Shown here piece after piece: positions 17,761 through 26,884 of a stretch of DNA of 64,000 nucleotides. Under the pieces are notes generated by a model. The model was not told the origin of the DNA. It saw nothing but the letters and a program-made list of their open reading frames with translations, and did not search any database. Origin of the DNA: an uncultured Acidimicrobiaceae bacterium (GTDB taxonomy: Bacteria > Actinomycetota > Acidimicrobiia > Spongiisociales > UBA5794); contig CAMYIJ010000004.1 in the NCBI GenBank assembly GCA_947258375.1, forward strand, positions 66,017 to 130,016, written 5' to 3'. The translations under genes and the position numbers were made by a program. Position 1 is the stretch's first letter, and every line of letters starts with the position of its first letter.

Positions 17761-20268
17761 ATGTCCACCGAAGCCGACCACCGACTGCCGCGATCGGTCA
17801 TACCGAATCACTACGACCTGCGGATTGAGCCGAATCTCGAGACTTTTGAGTTCAGGGGCCGGGTCGTGATCGAGGCGGCGGCTGTGGAAAGAGTCGACGA
17901 GATCGTTCTCAATGCGATTGAGATCGATCTGCATCGGGTGGAGGTGAGGTCTGCAGGCGCCACTCAGGAAGCGGCGCTCGACTACGACCCCGGCAACGAG
18001 CGGGTGACGCTCGTGCTCGCTACGCCGGTGGATGCCGGAGCGCTCGAGATCGCGATCGACTACACGGGGACCATCAACGACAACCTCCAGGGCTTTTACC
18101 GGTCGACCTACAAGACGGCTGAGGGTGAAGAGAAGGTCATTGCCACGACTCAGTTCGAGGCCACAGATGCCCGGCGAGCATTCCCGTGCTGGGACGAGCC
18201 CGATCTCAAGGCGACCTACCAGGTGACCCTGGTCGTTCCGGACCACGTGATGGCGGTGTCCAACTCCGCCGTGATCGCCGAATCGATCGCAGACGATGGT
18301 CGCCGTGTCGTCAAGTTCGACAAGACGATGGTCATGTCGACCTATCTGGTGGCCTTTGTGGTCGGCGAGTTGGAGGCCACCGATCCGGTGGATGTCGACG
18401 GCACCCCGTTGCGCATAGTCCACGTTCCCGGCAAGGCCCATCTGGCTCAATTCGCCAACGACGTCGGCGCGTTCGCCCTGCGCTATTTCGCCGACTACTA
18501 CGGAATCCCGTATCCGGGCGACAAGCTCGACATGATCGCGGTCCCCGATTTCGCCTGGGGGGCGATGGAGAACCTGGGGGCGGTCACGTATCGGGAGACG
18601 GCGCTATTGGTCGATCCGTCCAAGGCCACCCAGGTAGAGCTGGCCCGGGTCGCCGACGTAATCGCCCACGAGCTGGCCCACATGTGGTTCGGTGATCTGG
18701 TGACCATGAAGTGGTGGAACGGGATCTGGCTCAATGAGGCCTTCGCCACCTTCATGGAGCTGAAGTGCATCGACGCGTTCCGGCCCGACTGGAAGCGGTG
18801 GCTGGCGTTTGCCGCCTCGCGCAACGCGGCGATGGATACCGACAGCCTGGCCTCGACGCGTCCTATCGAGTATCCGGTCGGCTCGCCGGAAGAGGCGAAC
18901 GAGATGTTCGACATCCTCACTTACTCGAAAGGCTCCGCGGTGCTGCGGATGCTCGAGGTGTATCTCGGCGAAGACGTGTTCCGCGACGGGATTCGTCACT
19001 ACCTCGAGACCCATTCCTACGCCAATACCGAGACCGCGGATCTGTGGGCCGCGCTCGAGAAGGTCAGTGGCGAGCCGGTCGGCGAGATAATGCACGGCTG
19101 GATATTCCAGGGGGGCTACCCCCGCCTGAATGTCGAACGCGCCGCCGATGGGTACGCCATCCGCCAAGAGCACTTCCGCTATCTCGGAGACGGGGAAGGT
19201 TCCTGGGATGTTCCGGCTCTCTTCGGCGGAGAGACGGCCGACGGGCGCATGCTCATGGGCGACGAAGCCGCCGTCGGCCCCAATGACGAGTTCCGGCTCA
19301 ACCGCCGCGGCCAGGGCTTCTATCGAGTGCAGTACGACGGCGAGCTGCGTGAGGAGCTGGCCGGCCGGGCGGGGGCGCTGCCGGGGGAGGAGCGCTACTC
19401 GCTGGTGAGCGACCTCTGGGCCAACGTGCTCGCCGGCGATGTTCCCGCCGGCGACTTCCTCGAGCTGGCCGCCCAGTTCAAGGATGAGCCCGAGCCGGAG
19501 ATATGGGCCGCCATCATCGGCGGCCTCGGTGAGCTGAATCGCGTCGTGTCTTCGGATGATCGTCCCGACCTGCAGCGCTTCATCAGGGATCTCGTGACCC
19601 CGGCGGCAGACCGGATGGGCTGGGAACCGGCAGATGACGAGTCGGATCTCGACCGGCGCCTGCGCGGCTTGCTGCAACGGACCCGCGGAGTGCTTGGTGA
19701 CGACAAGTCGGCGGTGCCCGAAGCGCGGGCGTTGTTCGAGGCCAGCCTCGGGGGAGAGGCCGTCGACGGCGAGGTCGCGGCAGCCGCGCTCGCCATCGTC
19801 GCCGCCAACGGCGGTCAGGAGGAGTTCGACACGTTTATCGAGGCGTTCCGGACGGCGGGATCGCCGCAGGACGAGGTGCGCTACCTGCAGGCGGCGATCG
19901 CCGTGCCCGAGCAGGAGACGGCTGCGCAGCTGCTCGATATGCTGATCAGCGGTGAGATCCGCCGCCAGGATGGTGCCTGGGTCACAGCCCGGCTGATCGG
20001 CCACCGCACCACAGGCGCCGAGAGCTGGCAGCGGATCAAGGACCGCTGGGACGACGTGCTGGCGGCCGTACCACCGCAGAGCCAGCGGCGGATTCTCGAT
20101 TGGTTGCCGTTCCGATCTGAGCCGGAAGTTGCCGCCGACATCGAGGACTGGCTCGAAGGAAACGCGCTGGCCGGCGGGTCGAAATTCGTCGAACAGCAGC
20201 TCGAGCTGCTCAAGGTGCGCGTCGGATTGCGGGGCCGCGAGGAAGGCCGTCTCGGAGAAAGCCTGTGA
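17761..20268 (+). CDS. pepN: M1-family aminopeptidase (aminopeptidase N type)
   Basis: An 835-residue zinc metallopeptidase that removes N-terminal residues from peptides in the cytoplasm (no signal peptide). The exopeptidase motif GAMEN is at residues 267-271, the zinc site HELAH at 303-307 with the third ligand Glu326 in WLNEAFA (HExxH-x18-E), and the catalytic Tyr is probably the one in LTYSKGSAVLRML. The C-terminal ERAP1-like helical domain runs from about residue 520 to the end, so the length agrees with the eukaryote-like/actinobacterial M1 group. An AGGAG motif precedes ATG 17761. It is monocistronic as far as can be seen. Confidence 0.93.
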   Translation: MSTEADHRLPRSVIPNHYDLRIEPNLETFEFRGRVVIEAAAVERVDEIVLNAIEIDLHRVEVRSAGATQEAALDYDPGNERVTLVLATPVDAGALEIAIDYTGTINDNLQGFYRSTYKTAEGEEKVIATTQFEATDARRAFPCWDEPDLKATYQVTLVVPDHVMAVSNSAVIAESIADDGRRVVKFDKTMVMSTYLVAFVVGELEATDPVDVDGTPLRIVHVPGKAHLAQFANDVGAFALRYFADYYGIPYPGDKLDMIAVPDFAWGAMENLGAVTYRETALLVDPSKATQVELARVADVIAHELAHMWFGDLVTMKWWNGIWLNEAFATFMELKCIDAFRPDWKRWLAFAASRNAAMDTDSLASTRPIEYPVGSPEEANEMFDILTYSKGSAVLRMLEVYLGEDVFRDGIRHYLETHSYANTETADLWAALEKVSGEPVGEIMHGWIFQGGYPRLNVERAADGYAIRQEHFRYLGDGEGSWDVPALFGGETADGRMLMGDEAAVGPNDEFRLNRRGQGFYRVQYDGELREELAGRAGALPGEERYSLVSDLWANVLAGDVPAGDFLELAAQFKDEPEPEIWAAIIGGLGELNRVVSSDDRPDLQRFIRDLVTPAADRMGWEPADDESDLDRRLRGLLQRTRGVLGDDKSAVPEARALFEASLGGEAVDGEVAAAALAIVAANGGQEEFDTFIEAFRTAGSPQDEVRYLQAAIAVPEQETAAQLLDMLISGEIRRQDGAWVTARLIGHRTTGAESWQRIKDRWDDVLAAVPPQSQRRILDWLPFRSEPEVAADIEDWLEGNALAGGSKFVEQQLELLKVRVGLRGREEGRLGESL

Positions 20269-20270
20269 TA

Positions 20271-20301
20271 TTGCGCACGCCCGCACCAGGGCACTTACAA
20301 T
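20271..20301 (+). promoter_or_regulatory. Possible sigma-70 type promoter for the small helical protein
   Basis: TTGCGC at 20271-20276 and TACAAT at 20296-20301, spaced by 19 bases, lie just after the pepN stop. The -10 is good; the spacing is long and the -35 is weak. Confidence 0.35.
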
Positions 20302-20330
20302 TAGACGACAATCTCTTCAAGGAGTAGCAA

Positions 20331-20573
20331 ATGGGACTCATGGACACCATCAAGGGATGGTTCAGCAAAGGCACCGCAATGGCTGGCGATGTCGCCGAGA
20401 AAGCCGGTGACGCAGCTGAAGGTGCTTGGGACAAGACCAAGGACGTGGCAGGCGACGTGGCCGACAAGGCCGGCGACATGGCTGAAGGTGCTTGGGACAA
20501 AGCCAAGGACGTAGCCGAGGACGTCAAGGACAAGTTCGACGGAGATGACGACGCGGGCGACGCTCCGGCGTAG
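20331..20573 (+). CDS. Small repetitive amphipathic (LEA-like/MT0933-like) protein
   Basis: An 80-residue protein with a strong ribosome site (AAGGAG at 20319-20324, 6 bases before ATG). The start MGLMDTIKGWFSKG resembles the opening of the MT0933-like family (annotated as antitoxin-like in mycobacteria). Residues 18-39 and 40-61 are a 22-residue tandem duplication (AGDVAEKAGDAAEGAWDKTK and so on), a multiple of the 11-residue helical period seen in LEA group 3 and apolipoprotein-like proteins. It has no Cys, is highly charged, Ala-rich and ends in an acidic tail. A perfect terminator hairpin follows. A stress-protectant or membrane-surface role is a guess; there is no toxin partner nearby. 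Confidence 0.75.
   Translation: MGLMDTIKGWFSKGTAMAGDVAEKAGDAAEGAWDKTKDVAGDVADKAGDMAEGAWDKAKDVAEDVKDKFDGDDDAGDAPA
20382..20513 (+). repeat. Tandem 66-bp coding duplication
   Basis: Two 66-bp units (20382-20447 and 20448-20513) encode the 22-residue repeats of the small helical protein. They differ mostly at third positions, with only a few amino-acid changes (Glu/Asp, Ala/Met, Thr/Ala), so the duplication is old and kept under selection. Confidence 0.8.
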
Positions 20574-20594
20574 CCGACTCTCGCATCAACACGA

Positions 20595-20623
20595 GAAACG
20601 CCGCCACCTCGTGGCGGCGTTTC
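20595..20623 (+). terminator. Rho-independent type terminator hairpin
   Basis: A perfect 13-bp stem (GAAACGCCGCCAC / GTGGCGGCGTTTC) with a 3-base loop, 21 bases after the stop of the small helical protein and followed by a moderately T-rich stretch. Confidence 0.85.
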
Positions 20624-20639
20624 TGTGTTTCGATTGCCG

Positions 20640-20910
20640 TGCCAAGCAGGCCTGGCACGAGTTAGCTCTGTCTCCTCCCCTCGCGAGCGAAGCGAGTGTT
20701 GGGGAGGTGCCGAGCGCCAGCGAGGCGGAGGGGGTAGCTGGGGTAGTTCGGAGCAGCTTTCGCCGCGGACTAGAGCGCGCCAGGCGTTGGTCCCGCGCCT
20801 CTGCTGCCCCCCTCCCCCTCCTTCGTCGGGGACTCCCCCCAAACGTTTCCCGACTCCGTCGTCCCGACTCCGTCGTGAAACGGGGGGAGAGACGCTCCGC
20901 CACAATTGGG
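20640..20910. repeat. Non-coding purine/pyrimidine-biased intergenic element
   Basis: The gap between the terminator and the next gene holds no credible gene. It has G-rich then C-rich halves (for example GGCGGAGGGGGT against CCCCCCTCCCCCTCC), the self-complementary CCTCCCC ... GGGGAGG, and the short direct repeat CGACTCCGTCGT. Comparable G/C-run stretches occur at 48.06-48.29 kb and 62.33-62.39 kb. A dispersed intergenic repeat family is likely. A TTGTACGTTGTACG word at 20919-20932 sits next to it. Confidence 0.45.
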
Positions 20911-20958
20911 GTTGGACCTTGTACGTTGTACGGAGGACGTCAATCGTGAGGAAGTCCA

Positions 20959-21729
20959 ATGCGTAGTCATGAAGTCGAGTACGAGGTTTATGGGGACGAT
21001 CTGCAGTTCGTTGAGGTTGTGCTTGATCCCGCGGAGACGGTGATCGCCGAGGCCGGGGCGATGATGTACGTCGAGGATGGTGTCGACTTCGAGACCGTCA
21101 TGGGGGACGGCTCAGAACCGGATGCCGGCCTGTTTGGCAAACTCAAGTCGGCGGGCAAACGTGCCATCACCGGCGAGTCGATCTTCATGACTCACTTCAC
21201 CAACAACGGCGGCGGTACCCAGCGGGTCGCCTTCGCCGCCCCGTATCCCGGGAAGATCGTGCCCGTCGATCTGGCAGTGACCAACGGCCGGCTGATCTGT
21301 CAGAAGGACGCGTTCCTGTGTGCCGCGATGGGCGTCAAGGTCGGCATCGTGTTCAACAAGAAGATCGGACGTGGGCTGTTCGGTGGCGAAGGCTTCATTC
21401 TTCAGGATCTCACGGGCGACGGTCTGGTGTTTCTCCACGCCGGTGGCACCATCATCGAGAAGCGACTGACGGGAGATCGGCTGCGTGTCGACACCGGCTG
21501 CCTGGTGGCGTTCGAAGAGACGGTCGACTACTCGATCGAGCGGGCCGGCAAGCTCAAGTCGCAGGTCTTCGGCGGCGAGGGCCTGTTCCTGGCGACGCTG
21601 CAGGGCACCGGGCGGGTCTGGCTGCAATCGCTGCCGTTCTCCCGCCTGGCCGACCGGATCGCACCCATGGGGGCCACTCAGGGTGAGGGCTCCGTCATCG
21701 GTGGGATCTCCACCATGTTTGAGCGGTGA
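20959..21729 (+). CDS. AIM24/TIGR00266 family protein
   Basis: A 256-residue soluble protein of the AIM24 family (double-stranded beta-helix like trimeric barrel proteins; bacterial members also known as TIGR00266). Characteristic parts: [20 protein letters not shown] near the N-terminus, FFTNNGGG-like [21 protein letters not shown], and the second half [19 protein letters not shown] and [20 protein letters not shown]. The biochemical role of the family in bacteria is not established; mitochondrial AIM24 affects membrane organisation. GAGGAAG precedes the ATG. Its stop overlaps the GTG start of the GDPD gene (GTGA). Confidence 0.88.
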   Translation: MRSHEVEYEVYGDDLQFVEVVLDPAETVIAEAGAMMYVEDGVDFETVMGDGSEPDAGLFGKLKSAGKRAITGESIFMTHFTNNGGGTQRVAFAAPYPGKIVPVDLAVTNGRLICQKDAFLCAAMGVKVGIVFNKKIGRGLFGGEGFILQDLTGDGLVFLHAGGTIIEKRLTGDRLRVDTGCLVAFEETVDYSIERAGKLKSQVFGGEGLFLATLQGTGRVWLQSLPFSRLADRIAPMGATQGEGSVIGGISTMFER

Positions 21730-22523
21730 TAGCAGGAGCCTTCCCCTTCCTCAGCCTCGAGCATCCGATCCGGCTGGCCCACCGCGGCAGCCGGGTGTTC
21801 TGGCCGGAGAACACGATGGAGGCCTTCCACGGCGCCGTTGCGCTCGGCTACCGGTATATCGAAACGGACGTTCGGATCTCGAGCGACGGCCATGTCGTCG
21901 TGTTCCACGACGAGACATTGGAACGGACCACTAACGGGCGCGGGAAGGTGATCGACCGGACGCTGGATGAGCTGCGGGAGTTCGATGCCGGCTATGGCTT
22001 TGATCCCGACCGCGGCTTCCCGATGCGCGGGCAGGGCGTCCGTATCTCGACATTGGCTGAGGTGTTCGCCGAGTTCCCGGACGTGTACTTCAACCTGGAT
22101 CTCAAGGGTTCCGGCCTGGAGTGGGCCGTGGCGGATGTGATCAAGGCCGCCGGCAGGGAGGATTCGACGCTCATCGGCTCCTTCTACGATCACCGAAGCG
22201 CCAAGTTCCGCCGAATCACGCGTGGGGCGGTGGCGACCTCGGCGGGACCGTCGGCAACGATATCGATGTGGCTGGCGTCTCGGGTCGGGCGGCACGTGTC
22301 GCGGCCGGTGGCCGCCTATCAGATACCGTTCGACTATCGCTCACTCCCGATCGATCAGAAATACGTGGATGCGATCCACGAGGCCGGCGTCCAGGTTCAC
22401 TTCTGGACCGTGAACGAAGTCGCCGACATGAACCGGCTACTCGACATGGGAGCCGACGGTCTGGTGACCGACCGGCCGGACCTGCTCAACGAGGTGCTGC
22501 GCGACCGCGGCCACGATGCTTGA
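21726..22523 (+). CDS. Glycerophosphodiester phosphodiesterase
   Basis: A 265-residue GDPD-family enzyme of the short cytoplasmic (UgpQ-like) type, hydrolysing glycerophosphodiesters to glycerol-3-phosphate and an alcohol. The catalytic motif is clear: [16 protein letters not shown] (His near residue 18), [20 protein letters not shown] with Glu-Thr-Asp and the second His, and the late VHFWTVNEV strand. No signal peptide. It is translationally coupled to the AIM24 gene. Starts with GTG. A palindromic element lies 33 bp after the stop. Confidence 0.9.
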   Translation: MIAGAFPFLSLEHPIRLAHRGSRVFWPENTMEAFHGAVALGYRYIETDVRISSDGHVVVFHDETLERTTNGRGKVIDRTLDELREFDAGYGFDPDRGFPMRGQGVRISTLAEVFAEFPDVYFNLDLKGSGLEWAVADVIKAAGREDSTLIGSFYDHRSAKFRRITRGAVATSAGPSATISMWLASRVGRHVSRPVAAYQIPFDYRSLPIDQKYVDAIHEAGVQVHFWTVNEVADMNRLLDMGADGLVTDRPDLLNEVLRDRGHDA

Positions 22524-22556
22524 GCCGGGACTCGGCTCAGCTGTGGTTGCCCTCTT

Positions 22557-22608
22557 CCGTTCTTGCGGACATGCGCGCCGATATCGGCGCGCATGTCCGC
22601 AAGAACGG
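22557..22608. repeat. Perfect 52-bp palindrome (copy A)
   Basis: Two 26-base arms meet without a loop at the centre GAT|ATC; left arm starts CCGTTCTTGCGGACATGCGC. It lies between two convergent genes (GDPD and glutaredoxin), so it could act as a bidirectional terminator. A second copy with a compensatory base-pair change is at 39912-39967. Confidence 0.9.
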
Positions 22609-22622
22609 GGAGACGGGCCCGG

Positions 22623-22883
22623 CTAGACCGCGGCCTTCAGGAGTTCGTCGAGGACGCCGTCCTGGTGGAGCGCCAGCAGGTCGTCGAATCCTCCCACGTG
22701 GGTCTCGCCGACGACGATCTGAGGAACGGTGCGCTGGCCGGTAATTGTTTCGAGTTGGCCGCGGGGGTCGTCCCACTGCTCGACGTCGATCTCCGAATAT
22801 GTGACGCCCCTGTTCTCGAAGAACGCCTTGGCGTTGACGCACGAGGGGCACCATGAAGTGGTGTAGATGGTTGCTTGATTCAT
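22623..22883 (-). CDS. Glutaredoxin-like protein (mycoredoxin type)
   Basis: An 86-residue glutaredoxin fold protein from ATG 22883 (an upstream in-frame start would add only ten residues not found in the family). The redox motif is WCPSC (TTSWCPSCVNAKAFF), followed by the TVPQIVVG cis-Pro loop and VGGFDDLLAL. Actinobacteria use such proteins (mycoredoxin Mrx1 has WCPYC-like motifs) with mycothiol; whether this organism makes mycothiol is not shown here. It is convergent with the GDPD gene across the palindrome. Confidence 0.87.
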   Translation of the reverse strand: MNQATIYTTSWCPSCVNAKAFFENRGVTYSEIDVEQWDDPRGQLETITGQRTVPQIVVGETHVGGFDDLLALHQDGVLDELLKAAV

Positions 22884-23004
22884 TTCCTGGCCTTTCGGGT
22901 TCACCGCAGGATACAACGGCCAGAAGACCCCAGAACGAGGAGGCAGTCCGCGCCCGCGGGGAAATCTCCGGGCTTAGCTGGACGCCACCGCCTACCATCC
23001 ACCC

Positions 23005-24450
23005 ATGGCTACCGACCACCCCGTGATCATTCAGGGCGGCATGGGCATTGCCGTGTCCGGCTGGAAGCTCGCTCGCGCCGTGTCGTCAGAGGGACAGCTG
23101 GGCGTGGTATCGGGCACCGCGCTCGACGGGGTTCTCGTGAGGCGGCTCCAGTTGGGCGATCCCGACGGTGACGTACGGCGGGCGCTAGACGCATTTCCGA
23201 TCCCCGAAGTGGCCGAGAACGTTCTCGAGCGCTATTTCGTCGAAGGCGGTATCGAGACGGGCACTCGCTTCAAGGCGCGGCCGATGCACAAGCTGGCCCT
23301 CACCCGCCGCTCCCAGGAGCTGCTGGTGACCGCCAACTTCGTGGAGGTATTTCTGGCCAAAGAGGGCCACGGCAACCCCGTCGGAATCAACTTCCTCGAG
23401 AAAGTGCAGATCCCGACGTTGCCGTCGATCTATGGAGCCATGCTCGGGGGGGTCGACTACGTGCTGATGGGAGCCGGGATTCCGCGGGCGATCCCGGGCG
23501 TCCTCGACCAGCTGGCGAAGGGCGAGGCGGTGCAGCTCAAGATCGACGTCAAAGGGGCCACCGAAGACGACGACCCCTACAACCGGTTCGACCCGGCCGA
23601 ATTCGCCGGAGGCACGGTGCCCGCGGTAACCCGGCCCGATTTCCTGGCGATCGTGTCGTCGCACATCCTGGCCACGATGCTCGCCAAGAAGATCGAGTCG
23701 AGAGTCGACGGGTTTGTAGTCGAAGCGCCCACCGCCGGCGGGCACAATGCGCCGCCGCGGGGCCGTCTCGAGCTCACTGAAACGGGCGAACCCCGCTACG
23801 GCGACAAGGACGTGCCCGACCTCGAGGTGATTCGCGAGCTGGGTCTGCCATTCTGGCTTGCCGGCTCATACGCCGAGCCGGAAAAGGTGCAAGAGGCTCT
23901 GGCGCTTGGCGCAGCCGGCGTTCAGGTGGGTACAGCATTCGCCTATTGCGAAGAGTCGGGCTTCGCCCCCAGCATCAAGGCGCGAGTCCTCGAGATGAGC
24001 CGTGCCGGCCGGGCCCGGGTGTTCACCAGCGCGGTAGCGTCACCAACAGGCTTCCCGTTCAAGATCGTGCCGATCGAAGACACCATGTCGGAAGATGAGG
24101 TCTACGAGGTGCGGCCCCGCGAATGCGACCTCGGCTATCTCCGAAGCGCCTACCGTCGCGAGGATGGGTCGGTCGGCTGGCGCTGCGCCTCAGAGCCGGT
24201 TGCGGACTATGTGGCCAAGGGCGGGTCCGAGGCGGAGACGGTGGGCCGCAAGTGCTTGTGCAACGCCCTCATGGTGAACGTCGGGCTTGGGCAGATCCAT
24301 CGCGACGGCTACGTCGAACCGCCGCTGGTCACCTCGGGCGACGATGTCGAGAACGTTGCCCGATTCCTCCCTCTGGGGGCCGAGACTTACCGGGCCGCCG
24401 ATGTGCTCGACTACCTGCTTCCGGAGCGCTTGGAACCGGCGGGCACATAA
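23005..24450 (+). CDS. Nitronate monooxygenase-like flavoprotein
   Basis: A 481-residue FMN-dependent TIM-barrel protein of the 2-nitropropane dioxygenase/NMO family. N-terminal PVIIQGGMGIAVSGWKLA binds FMN phosphate; GHGNPVGINFLEK and the catalytic-base region VVEAPTAGGHNAPP (residue about 248) follow, and GAAGVQVGTAFAYCEES is the C-terminal phosphate loop. It is longer than classical NMOs (about 320-360 residues) because of a C-terminal segment with conserved-looking cysteines (ECDLGYLRSAY ... RKCLCNALMVNVGL). Such long forms are common in actinobacteria; their true substrate is unknown. The last 40 bp overlap the convergent gene after leuD. Confidence 0.82.
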   Translation: MATDHPVIIQGGMGIAVSGWKLARAVSSEGQLGVVSGTALDGVLVRRLQLGDPDGDVRRALDAFPIPEVAENVLERYFVEGGIETGTRFKARPMHKLALTRRSQELLVTANFVEVFLAKEGHGNPVGINFLEKVQIPTLPSIYGAMLGGVDYVLMGAGIPRAIPGVLDQLAKGEAVQLKIDVKGATEDDDPYNRFDPAEFAGGTVPAVTRPDFLAIVSSHILATMLAKKIESRVDGFVVEAPTAGGHNAPPRGRLELTETGEPRYGDKDVPDLEVIRELGLPFWLAGSYAEPEKVQEALALGAAGVQVGTAFAYCEESGFAPSIKARVLEMSRAGRARVFTSAVASPTGFPFKIVPIEDTMSEDEVYEVRPRECDLGYLRSAYRREDGSVGWRCASEPVADYVAKGGSEAETVGRKCLCNALMVNVGLGQIHRDGYVEPPLVTSGDDVENVARFLPLGAETYRAADVLDYLLPERLEPAGT

Positions 24451-24797
24451 GGCAATCCGCCTAGCTGGAGCAACGCGTCGACGGCGGCCTCGCGGGCAGC
24501 ATCGAAGTCACCACGGATCTCCGCAGCGGCCTCACCCTTCTCCTGCGTGTACACCCGGTAGGTGCCGTCGTCGCGGAGAATGTAGAGGCCATCGCGGGGG
24601 CCGACGATGTTGCGTCCGAGGCGGAGCAGCGCTTCCTCGTCGGGAATCGCCGCGATGAGGTCGATGTGTTCGACATTGAACGCTTCGGAGAAGTCCGCGG
24701 CGTTGGTGGCCCGCCGCCCAAGGATTTCGGAGGCCAGCCGATGGCCGCGCAACTTGAGGATTGCGATGGCCTGCTCGTGGCGGGTCGGGCGATCCAC
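24411..24797 (-). CDS. Hypothetical protein in the leuCD operon
   Basis: A 128-residue protein I do not recognise. The frame is open upstream into leuD, but GTG 24797, five bases after the leuD stop, is the sensible start; the upstream reading is Arg/Pro-rich shadow of leuD. The product looks mixed alpha/beta: HEQAIAILKLRGHRLASEIL, FNVEHIDLIAAIPDEEALLR and DGLYILRDDGTYRVYTQEKGE then a C-terminal helix. No Cys, no membrane segment. Position as third gene of the leuC-leuD unit suggests cotranscription; a role in leucine synthesis is not shown. Its 3' end overlaps the convergent NMO-like gene. Confidence 0.65.
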   Translation of the reverse strand: MDRPTRHEQAIAILKLRGHRLASEILGRRATNAADFSEAFNVEHIDLIAAIPDEEALLRLGRNIVGPRDGLYILRDDGTYRVYTQEKGEAAAEIRGDFDAAREAAVDALLQLGGLPYVPAGSKRSGSR

Positions 24798-24802
24798 GCG
24801 GT

Positions 24803-25405
24803 CTAGCCGAGGGACGGCTTGAAGCCGGCCCGGCCGGCCTCGTACGAGTCGATGGCCTCGCCGTTCTGCAGCGTCAGGCCGATGTTGTCGAGGCCGTTGA
24901 TGAGGCGGTGTTTGGCGTGGCCGTCGATCTCGAAGTGCGCCTGGAAATCTCCGCACGTGACGGTTTGCTTGTCGAGATCGATCACGACCTGGTTGGCAGG
25001 GTCGTGGGCCAGTTCGGTCAGCTCGGTCACCTCGGCCTCGCGCAGCGTCACCGGGAGCAGCCCGATGTTGATGCAGTTGTTGTAGAAGATGTCGGCGAAC
25101 GAGGGGGCGATGACCGCCTCGAATCCCCAGTCCTCCAGGCCCCACGGGGCGTGCTCGCGCGAGGAACCGGAGCCGAAGTTGTGCCCGGAGACCAGCACGC
25201 TGGAGTTCTGATACCCGGGATGGTTGAGGATGAAGTCGGCGTGCGGTTCGCCTTCCTGGTCGTAGCGCCAGTCGTAGAAGACATATGGCCCAAAGCCCGA
25301 GCGTTCCACCCGCTTGAGGTGTTGCTTGGGCATGATCTGATCCGTGTCGACGTTGTTTCGGGGCAGCGGCACCATCTGGCCGGCAACCGTGTTGACCTGT
25401 TTCAT
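24803..25405 (-). CDS. leuD: 3-isopropylmalate dehydratase small subunit
   Basis: A 200-residue LeuD subunit. Motifs: [14 protein letters not shown] near the N-terminus, [19 protein letters not shown] (the conserved swivelling-domain loop, about residue 75) and INIGLLPV. With LeuC it isomerises 2-isopropylmalate to 3-isopropylmalate in leucine biosynthesis. ATG 25405 overlaps the leuC stop; an in-frame start four codons upstream is possible but less likely given the overlap pattern. Confidence 0.95.
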   Translation of the reverse strand: MKQVNTVAGQMVPLPRNNVDTDQIMPKQHLKRVERSGFGPYVFYDWRYDQEGEPHADFILNHPGYQNSSVLVSGHNFGSGSSREHAPWGLEDWGFEAVIAPSFADIFYNNCINIGLLPVTLREAEVTELTELAHDPANQVVIDLDKQTVTCGDFQAHFEIDGHAKHRLINGLDNIGLTLQNGEAIDSYEAGRAGFKPSLG

Positions 25406-26814
25406 GACTGCTCCCATCCGCGGACGTCAACGAAGTGGCCGGTTATCGCCGCCGCCGCAGCCATTGCCGGGCTGACGAGGTGGGTACGCCCGCCGCGGCC
25501 CTGGCGGCCTTCGAAGTTGCGATTCGACGTCGACGCGCAGCGCTCCCCCGGCAGAAGGATATCCGGGTTCATGCCGAGGCACATCGAGCAGCCGGCATCG
25601 CGCCACTCGAATCCTGCCTCCTTGAACACCTGATCCAGGCCTTCGCTCTCGGCCTGCAGCTTCACCAGGCCCGATCCGGGAACCACCATGGCGTTGACCC
25701 CCGCCGTCACCGCACGGCCTTTCGCGATGGCCGCTGCGGCCCGCAGATCTTCGATGCGGCCGTTGGTGCAGCTTCCGATGAAGACCCGGTCGATCTCGAT
25801 CTGGGCGATAGGGGTGCCCGCCTCGAGATCCATGTACTGAAGGGCGCGCGCCGTCGAGTCCTGCTCGAGCGGATCGGTGAAGTCCTCAGGTGCGGGGACG
25901 GCTCCTGAGATCGGCAATGTCTGGGCCGGGTTGGTTCCCCAGGACACGTGCGGCTCCAGGGCGGCGGCATCGATGTCGACCGCGGCATCGAACGCGGCAT
26001 CCGGGTCGCTCGGCAGAGTGCGCCAGTAGGCGAGGGCGGCATCCCAGTCGGCTCCCGCCGGAGCCTGGGGCCGGCCTTTCAGGTACTCGAAGGTCTTCTC
26101 ATCGGGAGCGATCAAGCCGGCCCGCGCCCCGGCTTCGATCGACATGTTGCAGATCGTCATGCGGCCTTCCATCGATAGCGCCTCGATGGCCGCGCCGCGG
26201 TACTCGATGACGTAGCCGGTGCCGCCGCCGACGCCGATCTTGGCGATGATCCCCAGGATGATGTCTTTGGCGGTGACGCCGGCGGGAAGGGCCCCGTCGA
26301 CGTTGACCGCCATCGCCTTCGGCTTGAGTTGGGGGAGCGTCTGTGTTGCCAGGACGTGTTCCACCTCGGAGGTGCCGATGCCGAACGCCAACGCCCCAAA
26401 TGCACCGTGAGTCGCTGTGTGAGAATCGCCGCAGACGATCGTCATGCCGGGCTGAGTGACACCCTGCTCCGGGCCGATCACGTGGACGATGCCCTGGCGG
26501 GGATCGTCGAGTCCGTACAGTGTGATTCCGGTGCGTTCACAGTTGGCGATCAACGTGTCGATCTGAATCTTCGAAAGCGGATCCTTGATCCCGAGCTCGC
26601 GGCCTTCGGTGGGCACTCCGTGGTCGATCGTCGCCAGCGTGAGGTCGGGCCGGCGCACCGGACGTCCCTGGAGCTGCAGCGATTCGAACGCCTGAGGCGA
26701 GGTCACTTCGTGGACGAGATGCAGGTCGATATACAGGAGGTCGGGCTCACCGACACCGCGACGCACGACGTGGTCGTCCCACATCTTGTCGAGCAGGGTT
26801 CTGGGTGCGGACAT
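25402..26814 (-). CDS. leuC: 3-isopropylmalate dehydratase large subunit
   Basis: A 470-residue aconitase-superfamily subunit, normal LeuC length. It opens [17 protein letters not shown]; substrate and cluster motifs include DGDS-type [32 protein letters not shown] (first Fe-S Cys) and [13 protein letters not shown] (the CxxC pair), so all three [4Fe-4S] ligands are present. The frame is open far upstream, but ATG 26814 gives the canonical start. It is divergent from a small membrane-anchored protein across a 70-bp region with a dyad. Confidence 0.95.
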   Translation of the reverse strand: MSAPRTLLDKMWDDHVVRRGVGEPDLLYIDLHLVHEVTSPQAFESLQLQGRPVRRPDLTLATIDHGVPTEGRELGIKDPLSKIQIDTLIANCERTGITLYGLDDPRQGIVHVIGPEQGVTQPGMTIVCGDSHTATHGAFGALAFGIGTSEVEHVLATQTLPQLKPKAMAVNVDGALPAGVTAKDIILGIIAKIGVGGGTGYVIEYRGAAIEALSMEGRMTICNMSIEAGARAGLIAPDEKTFEYLKGRPQAPAGADWDAALAYWRTLPSDPDAAFDAAVDIDAAALEPHVSWGTNPAQTLPISGAVPAPEDFTDPLEQDSTARALQYMDLEAGTPIAQIEIDRVFIGSCTNGRIEDLRAAAAIAKGRAVTAGVNAMVVPGSGLVKLQAESEGLDQVFKEAGFEWRDAGCSMCLGMNPDILLPGERCASTSNRNFEGRQGRGGRTHLVSPAMAAAAAITGHFVDVRGWEQS

Positions 26815-26819
26815 GGATG

Positions 26820-26870
26820 CCTCTCGTGCCTGGTCTTGCAGGTCGGCAATAGTAGGCACTACGCGAGAGG
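26820..26870. promoter_or_regulatory. Interrupted dyad in the divergent leuC intergenic region
   Basis: CCTCTCG(26820-26826)-TGCCT pairs with AGGCA-CTACG-CGAGAGG(26864-26870), with TTGC/GCAA nearer the centre. The dyad fills most of the 70-bp gap between leuC and the divergent gene, so an operator or attenuator-like structure is possible. Confidence 0.35.
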
Positions 26871-26884
26871 GTATCGTGCGGCCG

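Noticed and set aside
18604..20286. 560-codon minus-strand frame opposite the M1 aminopeptidase
   Set aside because: High-GC shadow; the sense strand carries GAMEN and HExxH in frame.
20545..20949. 134-codon and 113-codon frames in the gap after the small helical protein
   Set aside because: They cover a terminator hairpin and G/C-run repeats; no protein-like composition.
24798..25430. Upstream extension of the small gene after leuD, inside leuD
   Set aside because: This part of the frame overlaps leuD in another frame and is Arg/Pro-rich; the gene begins at GTG 24797.
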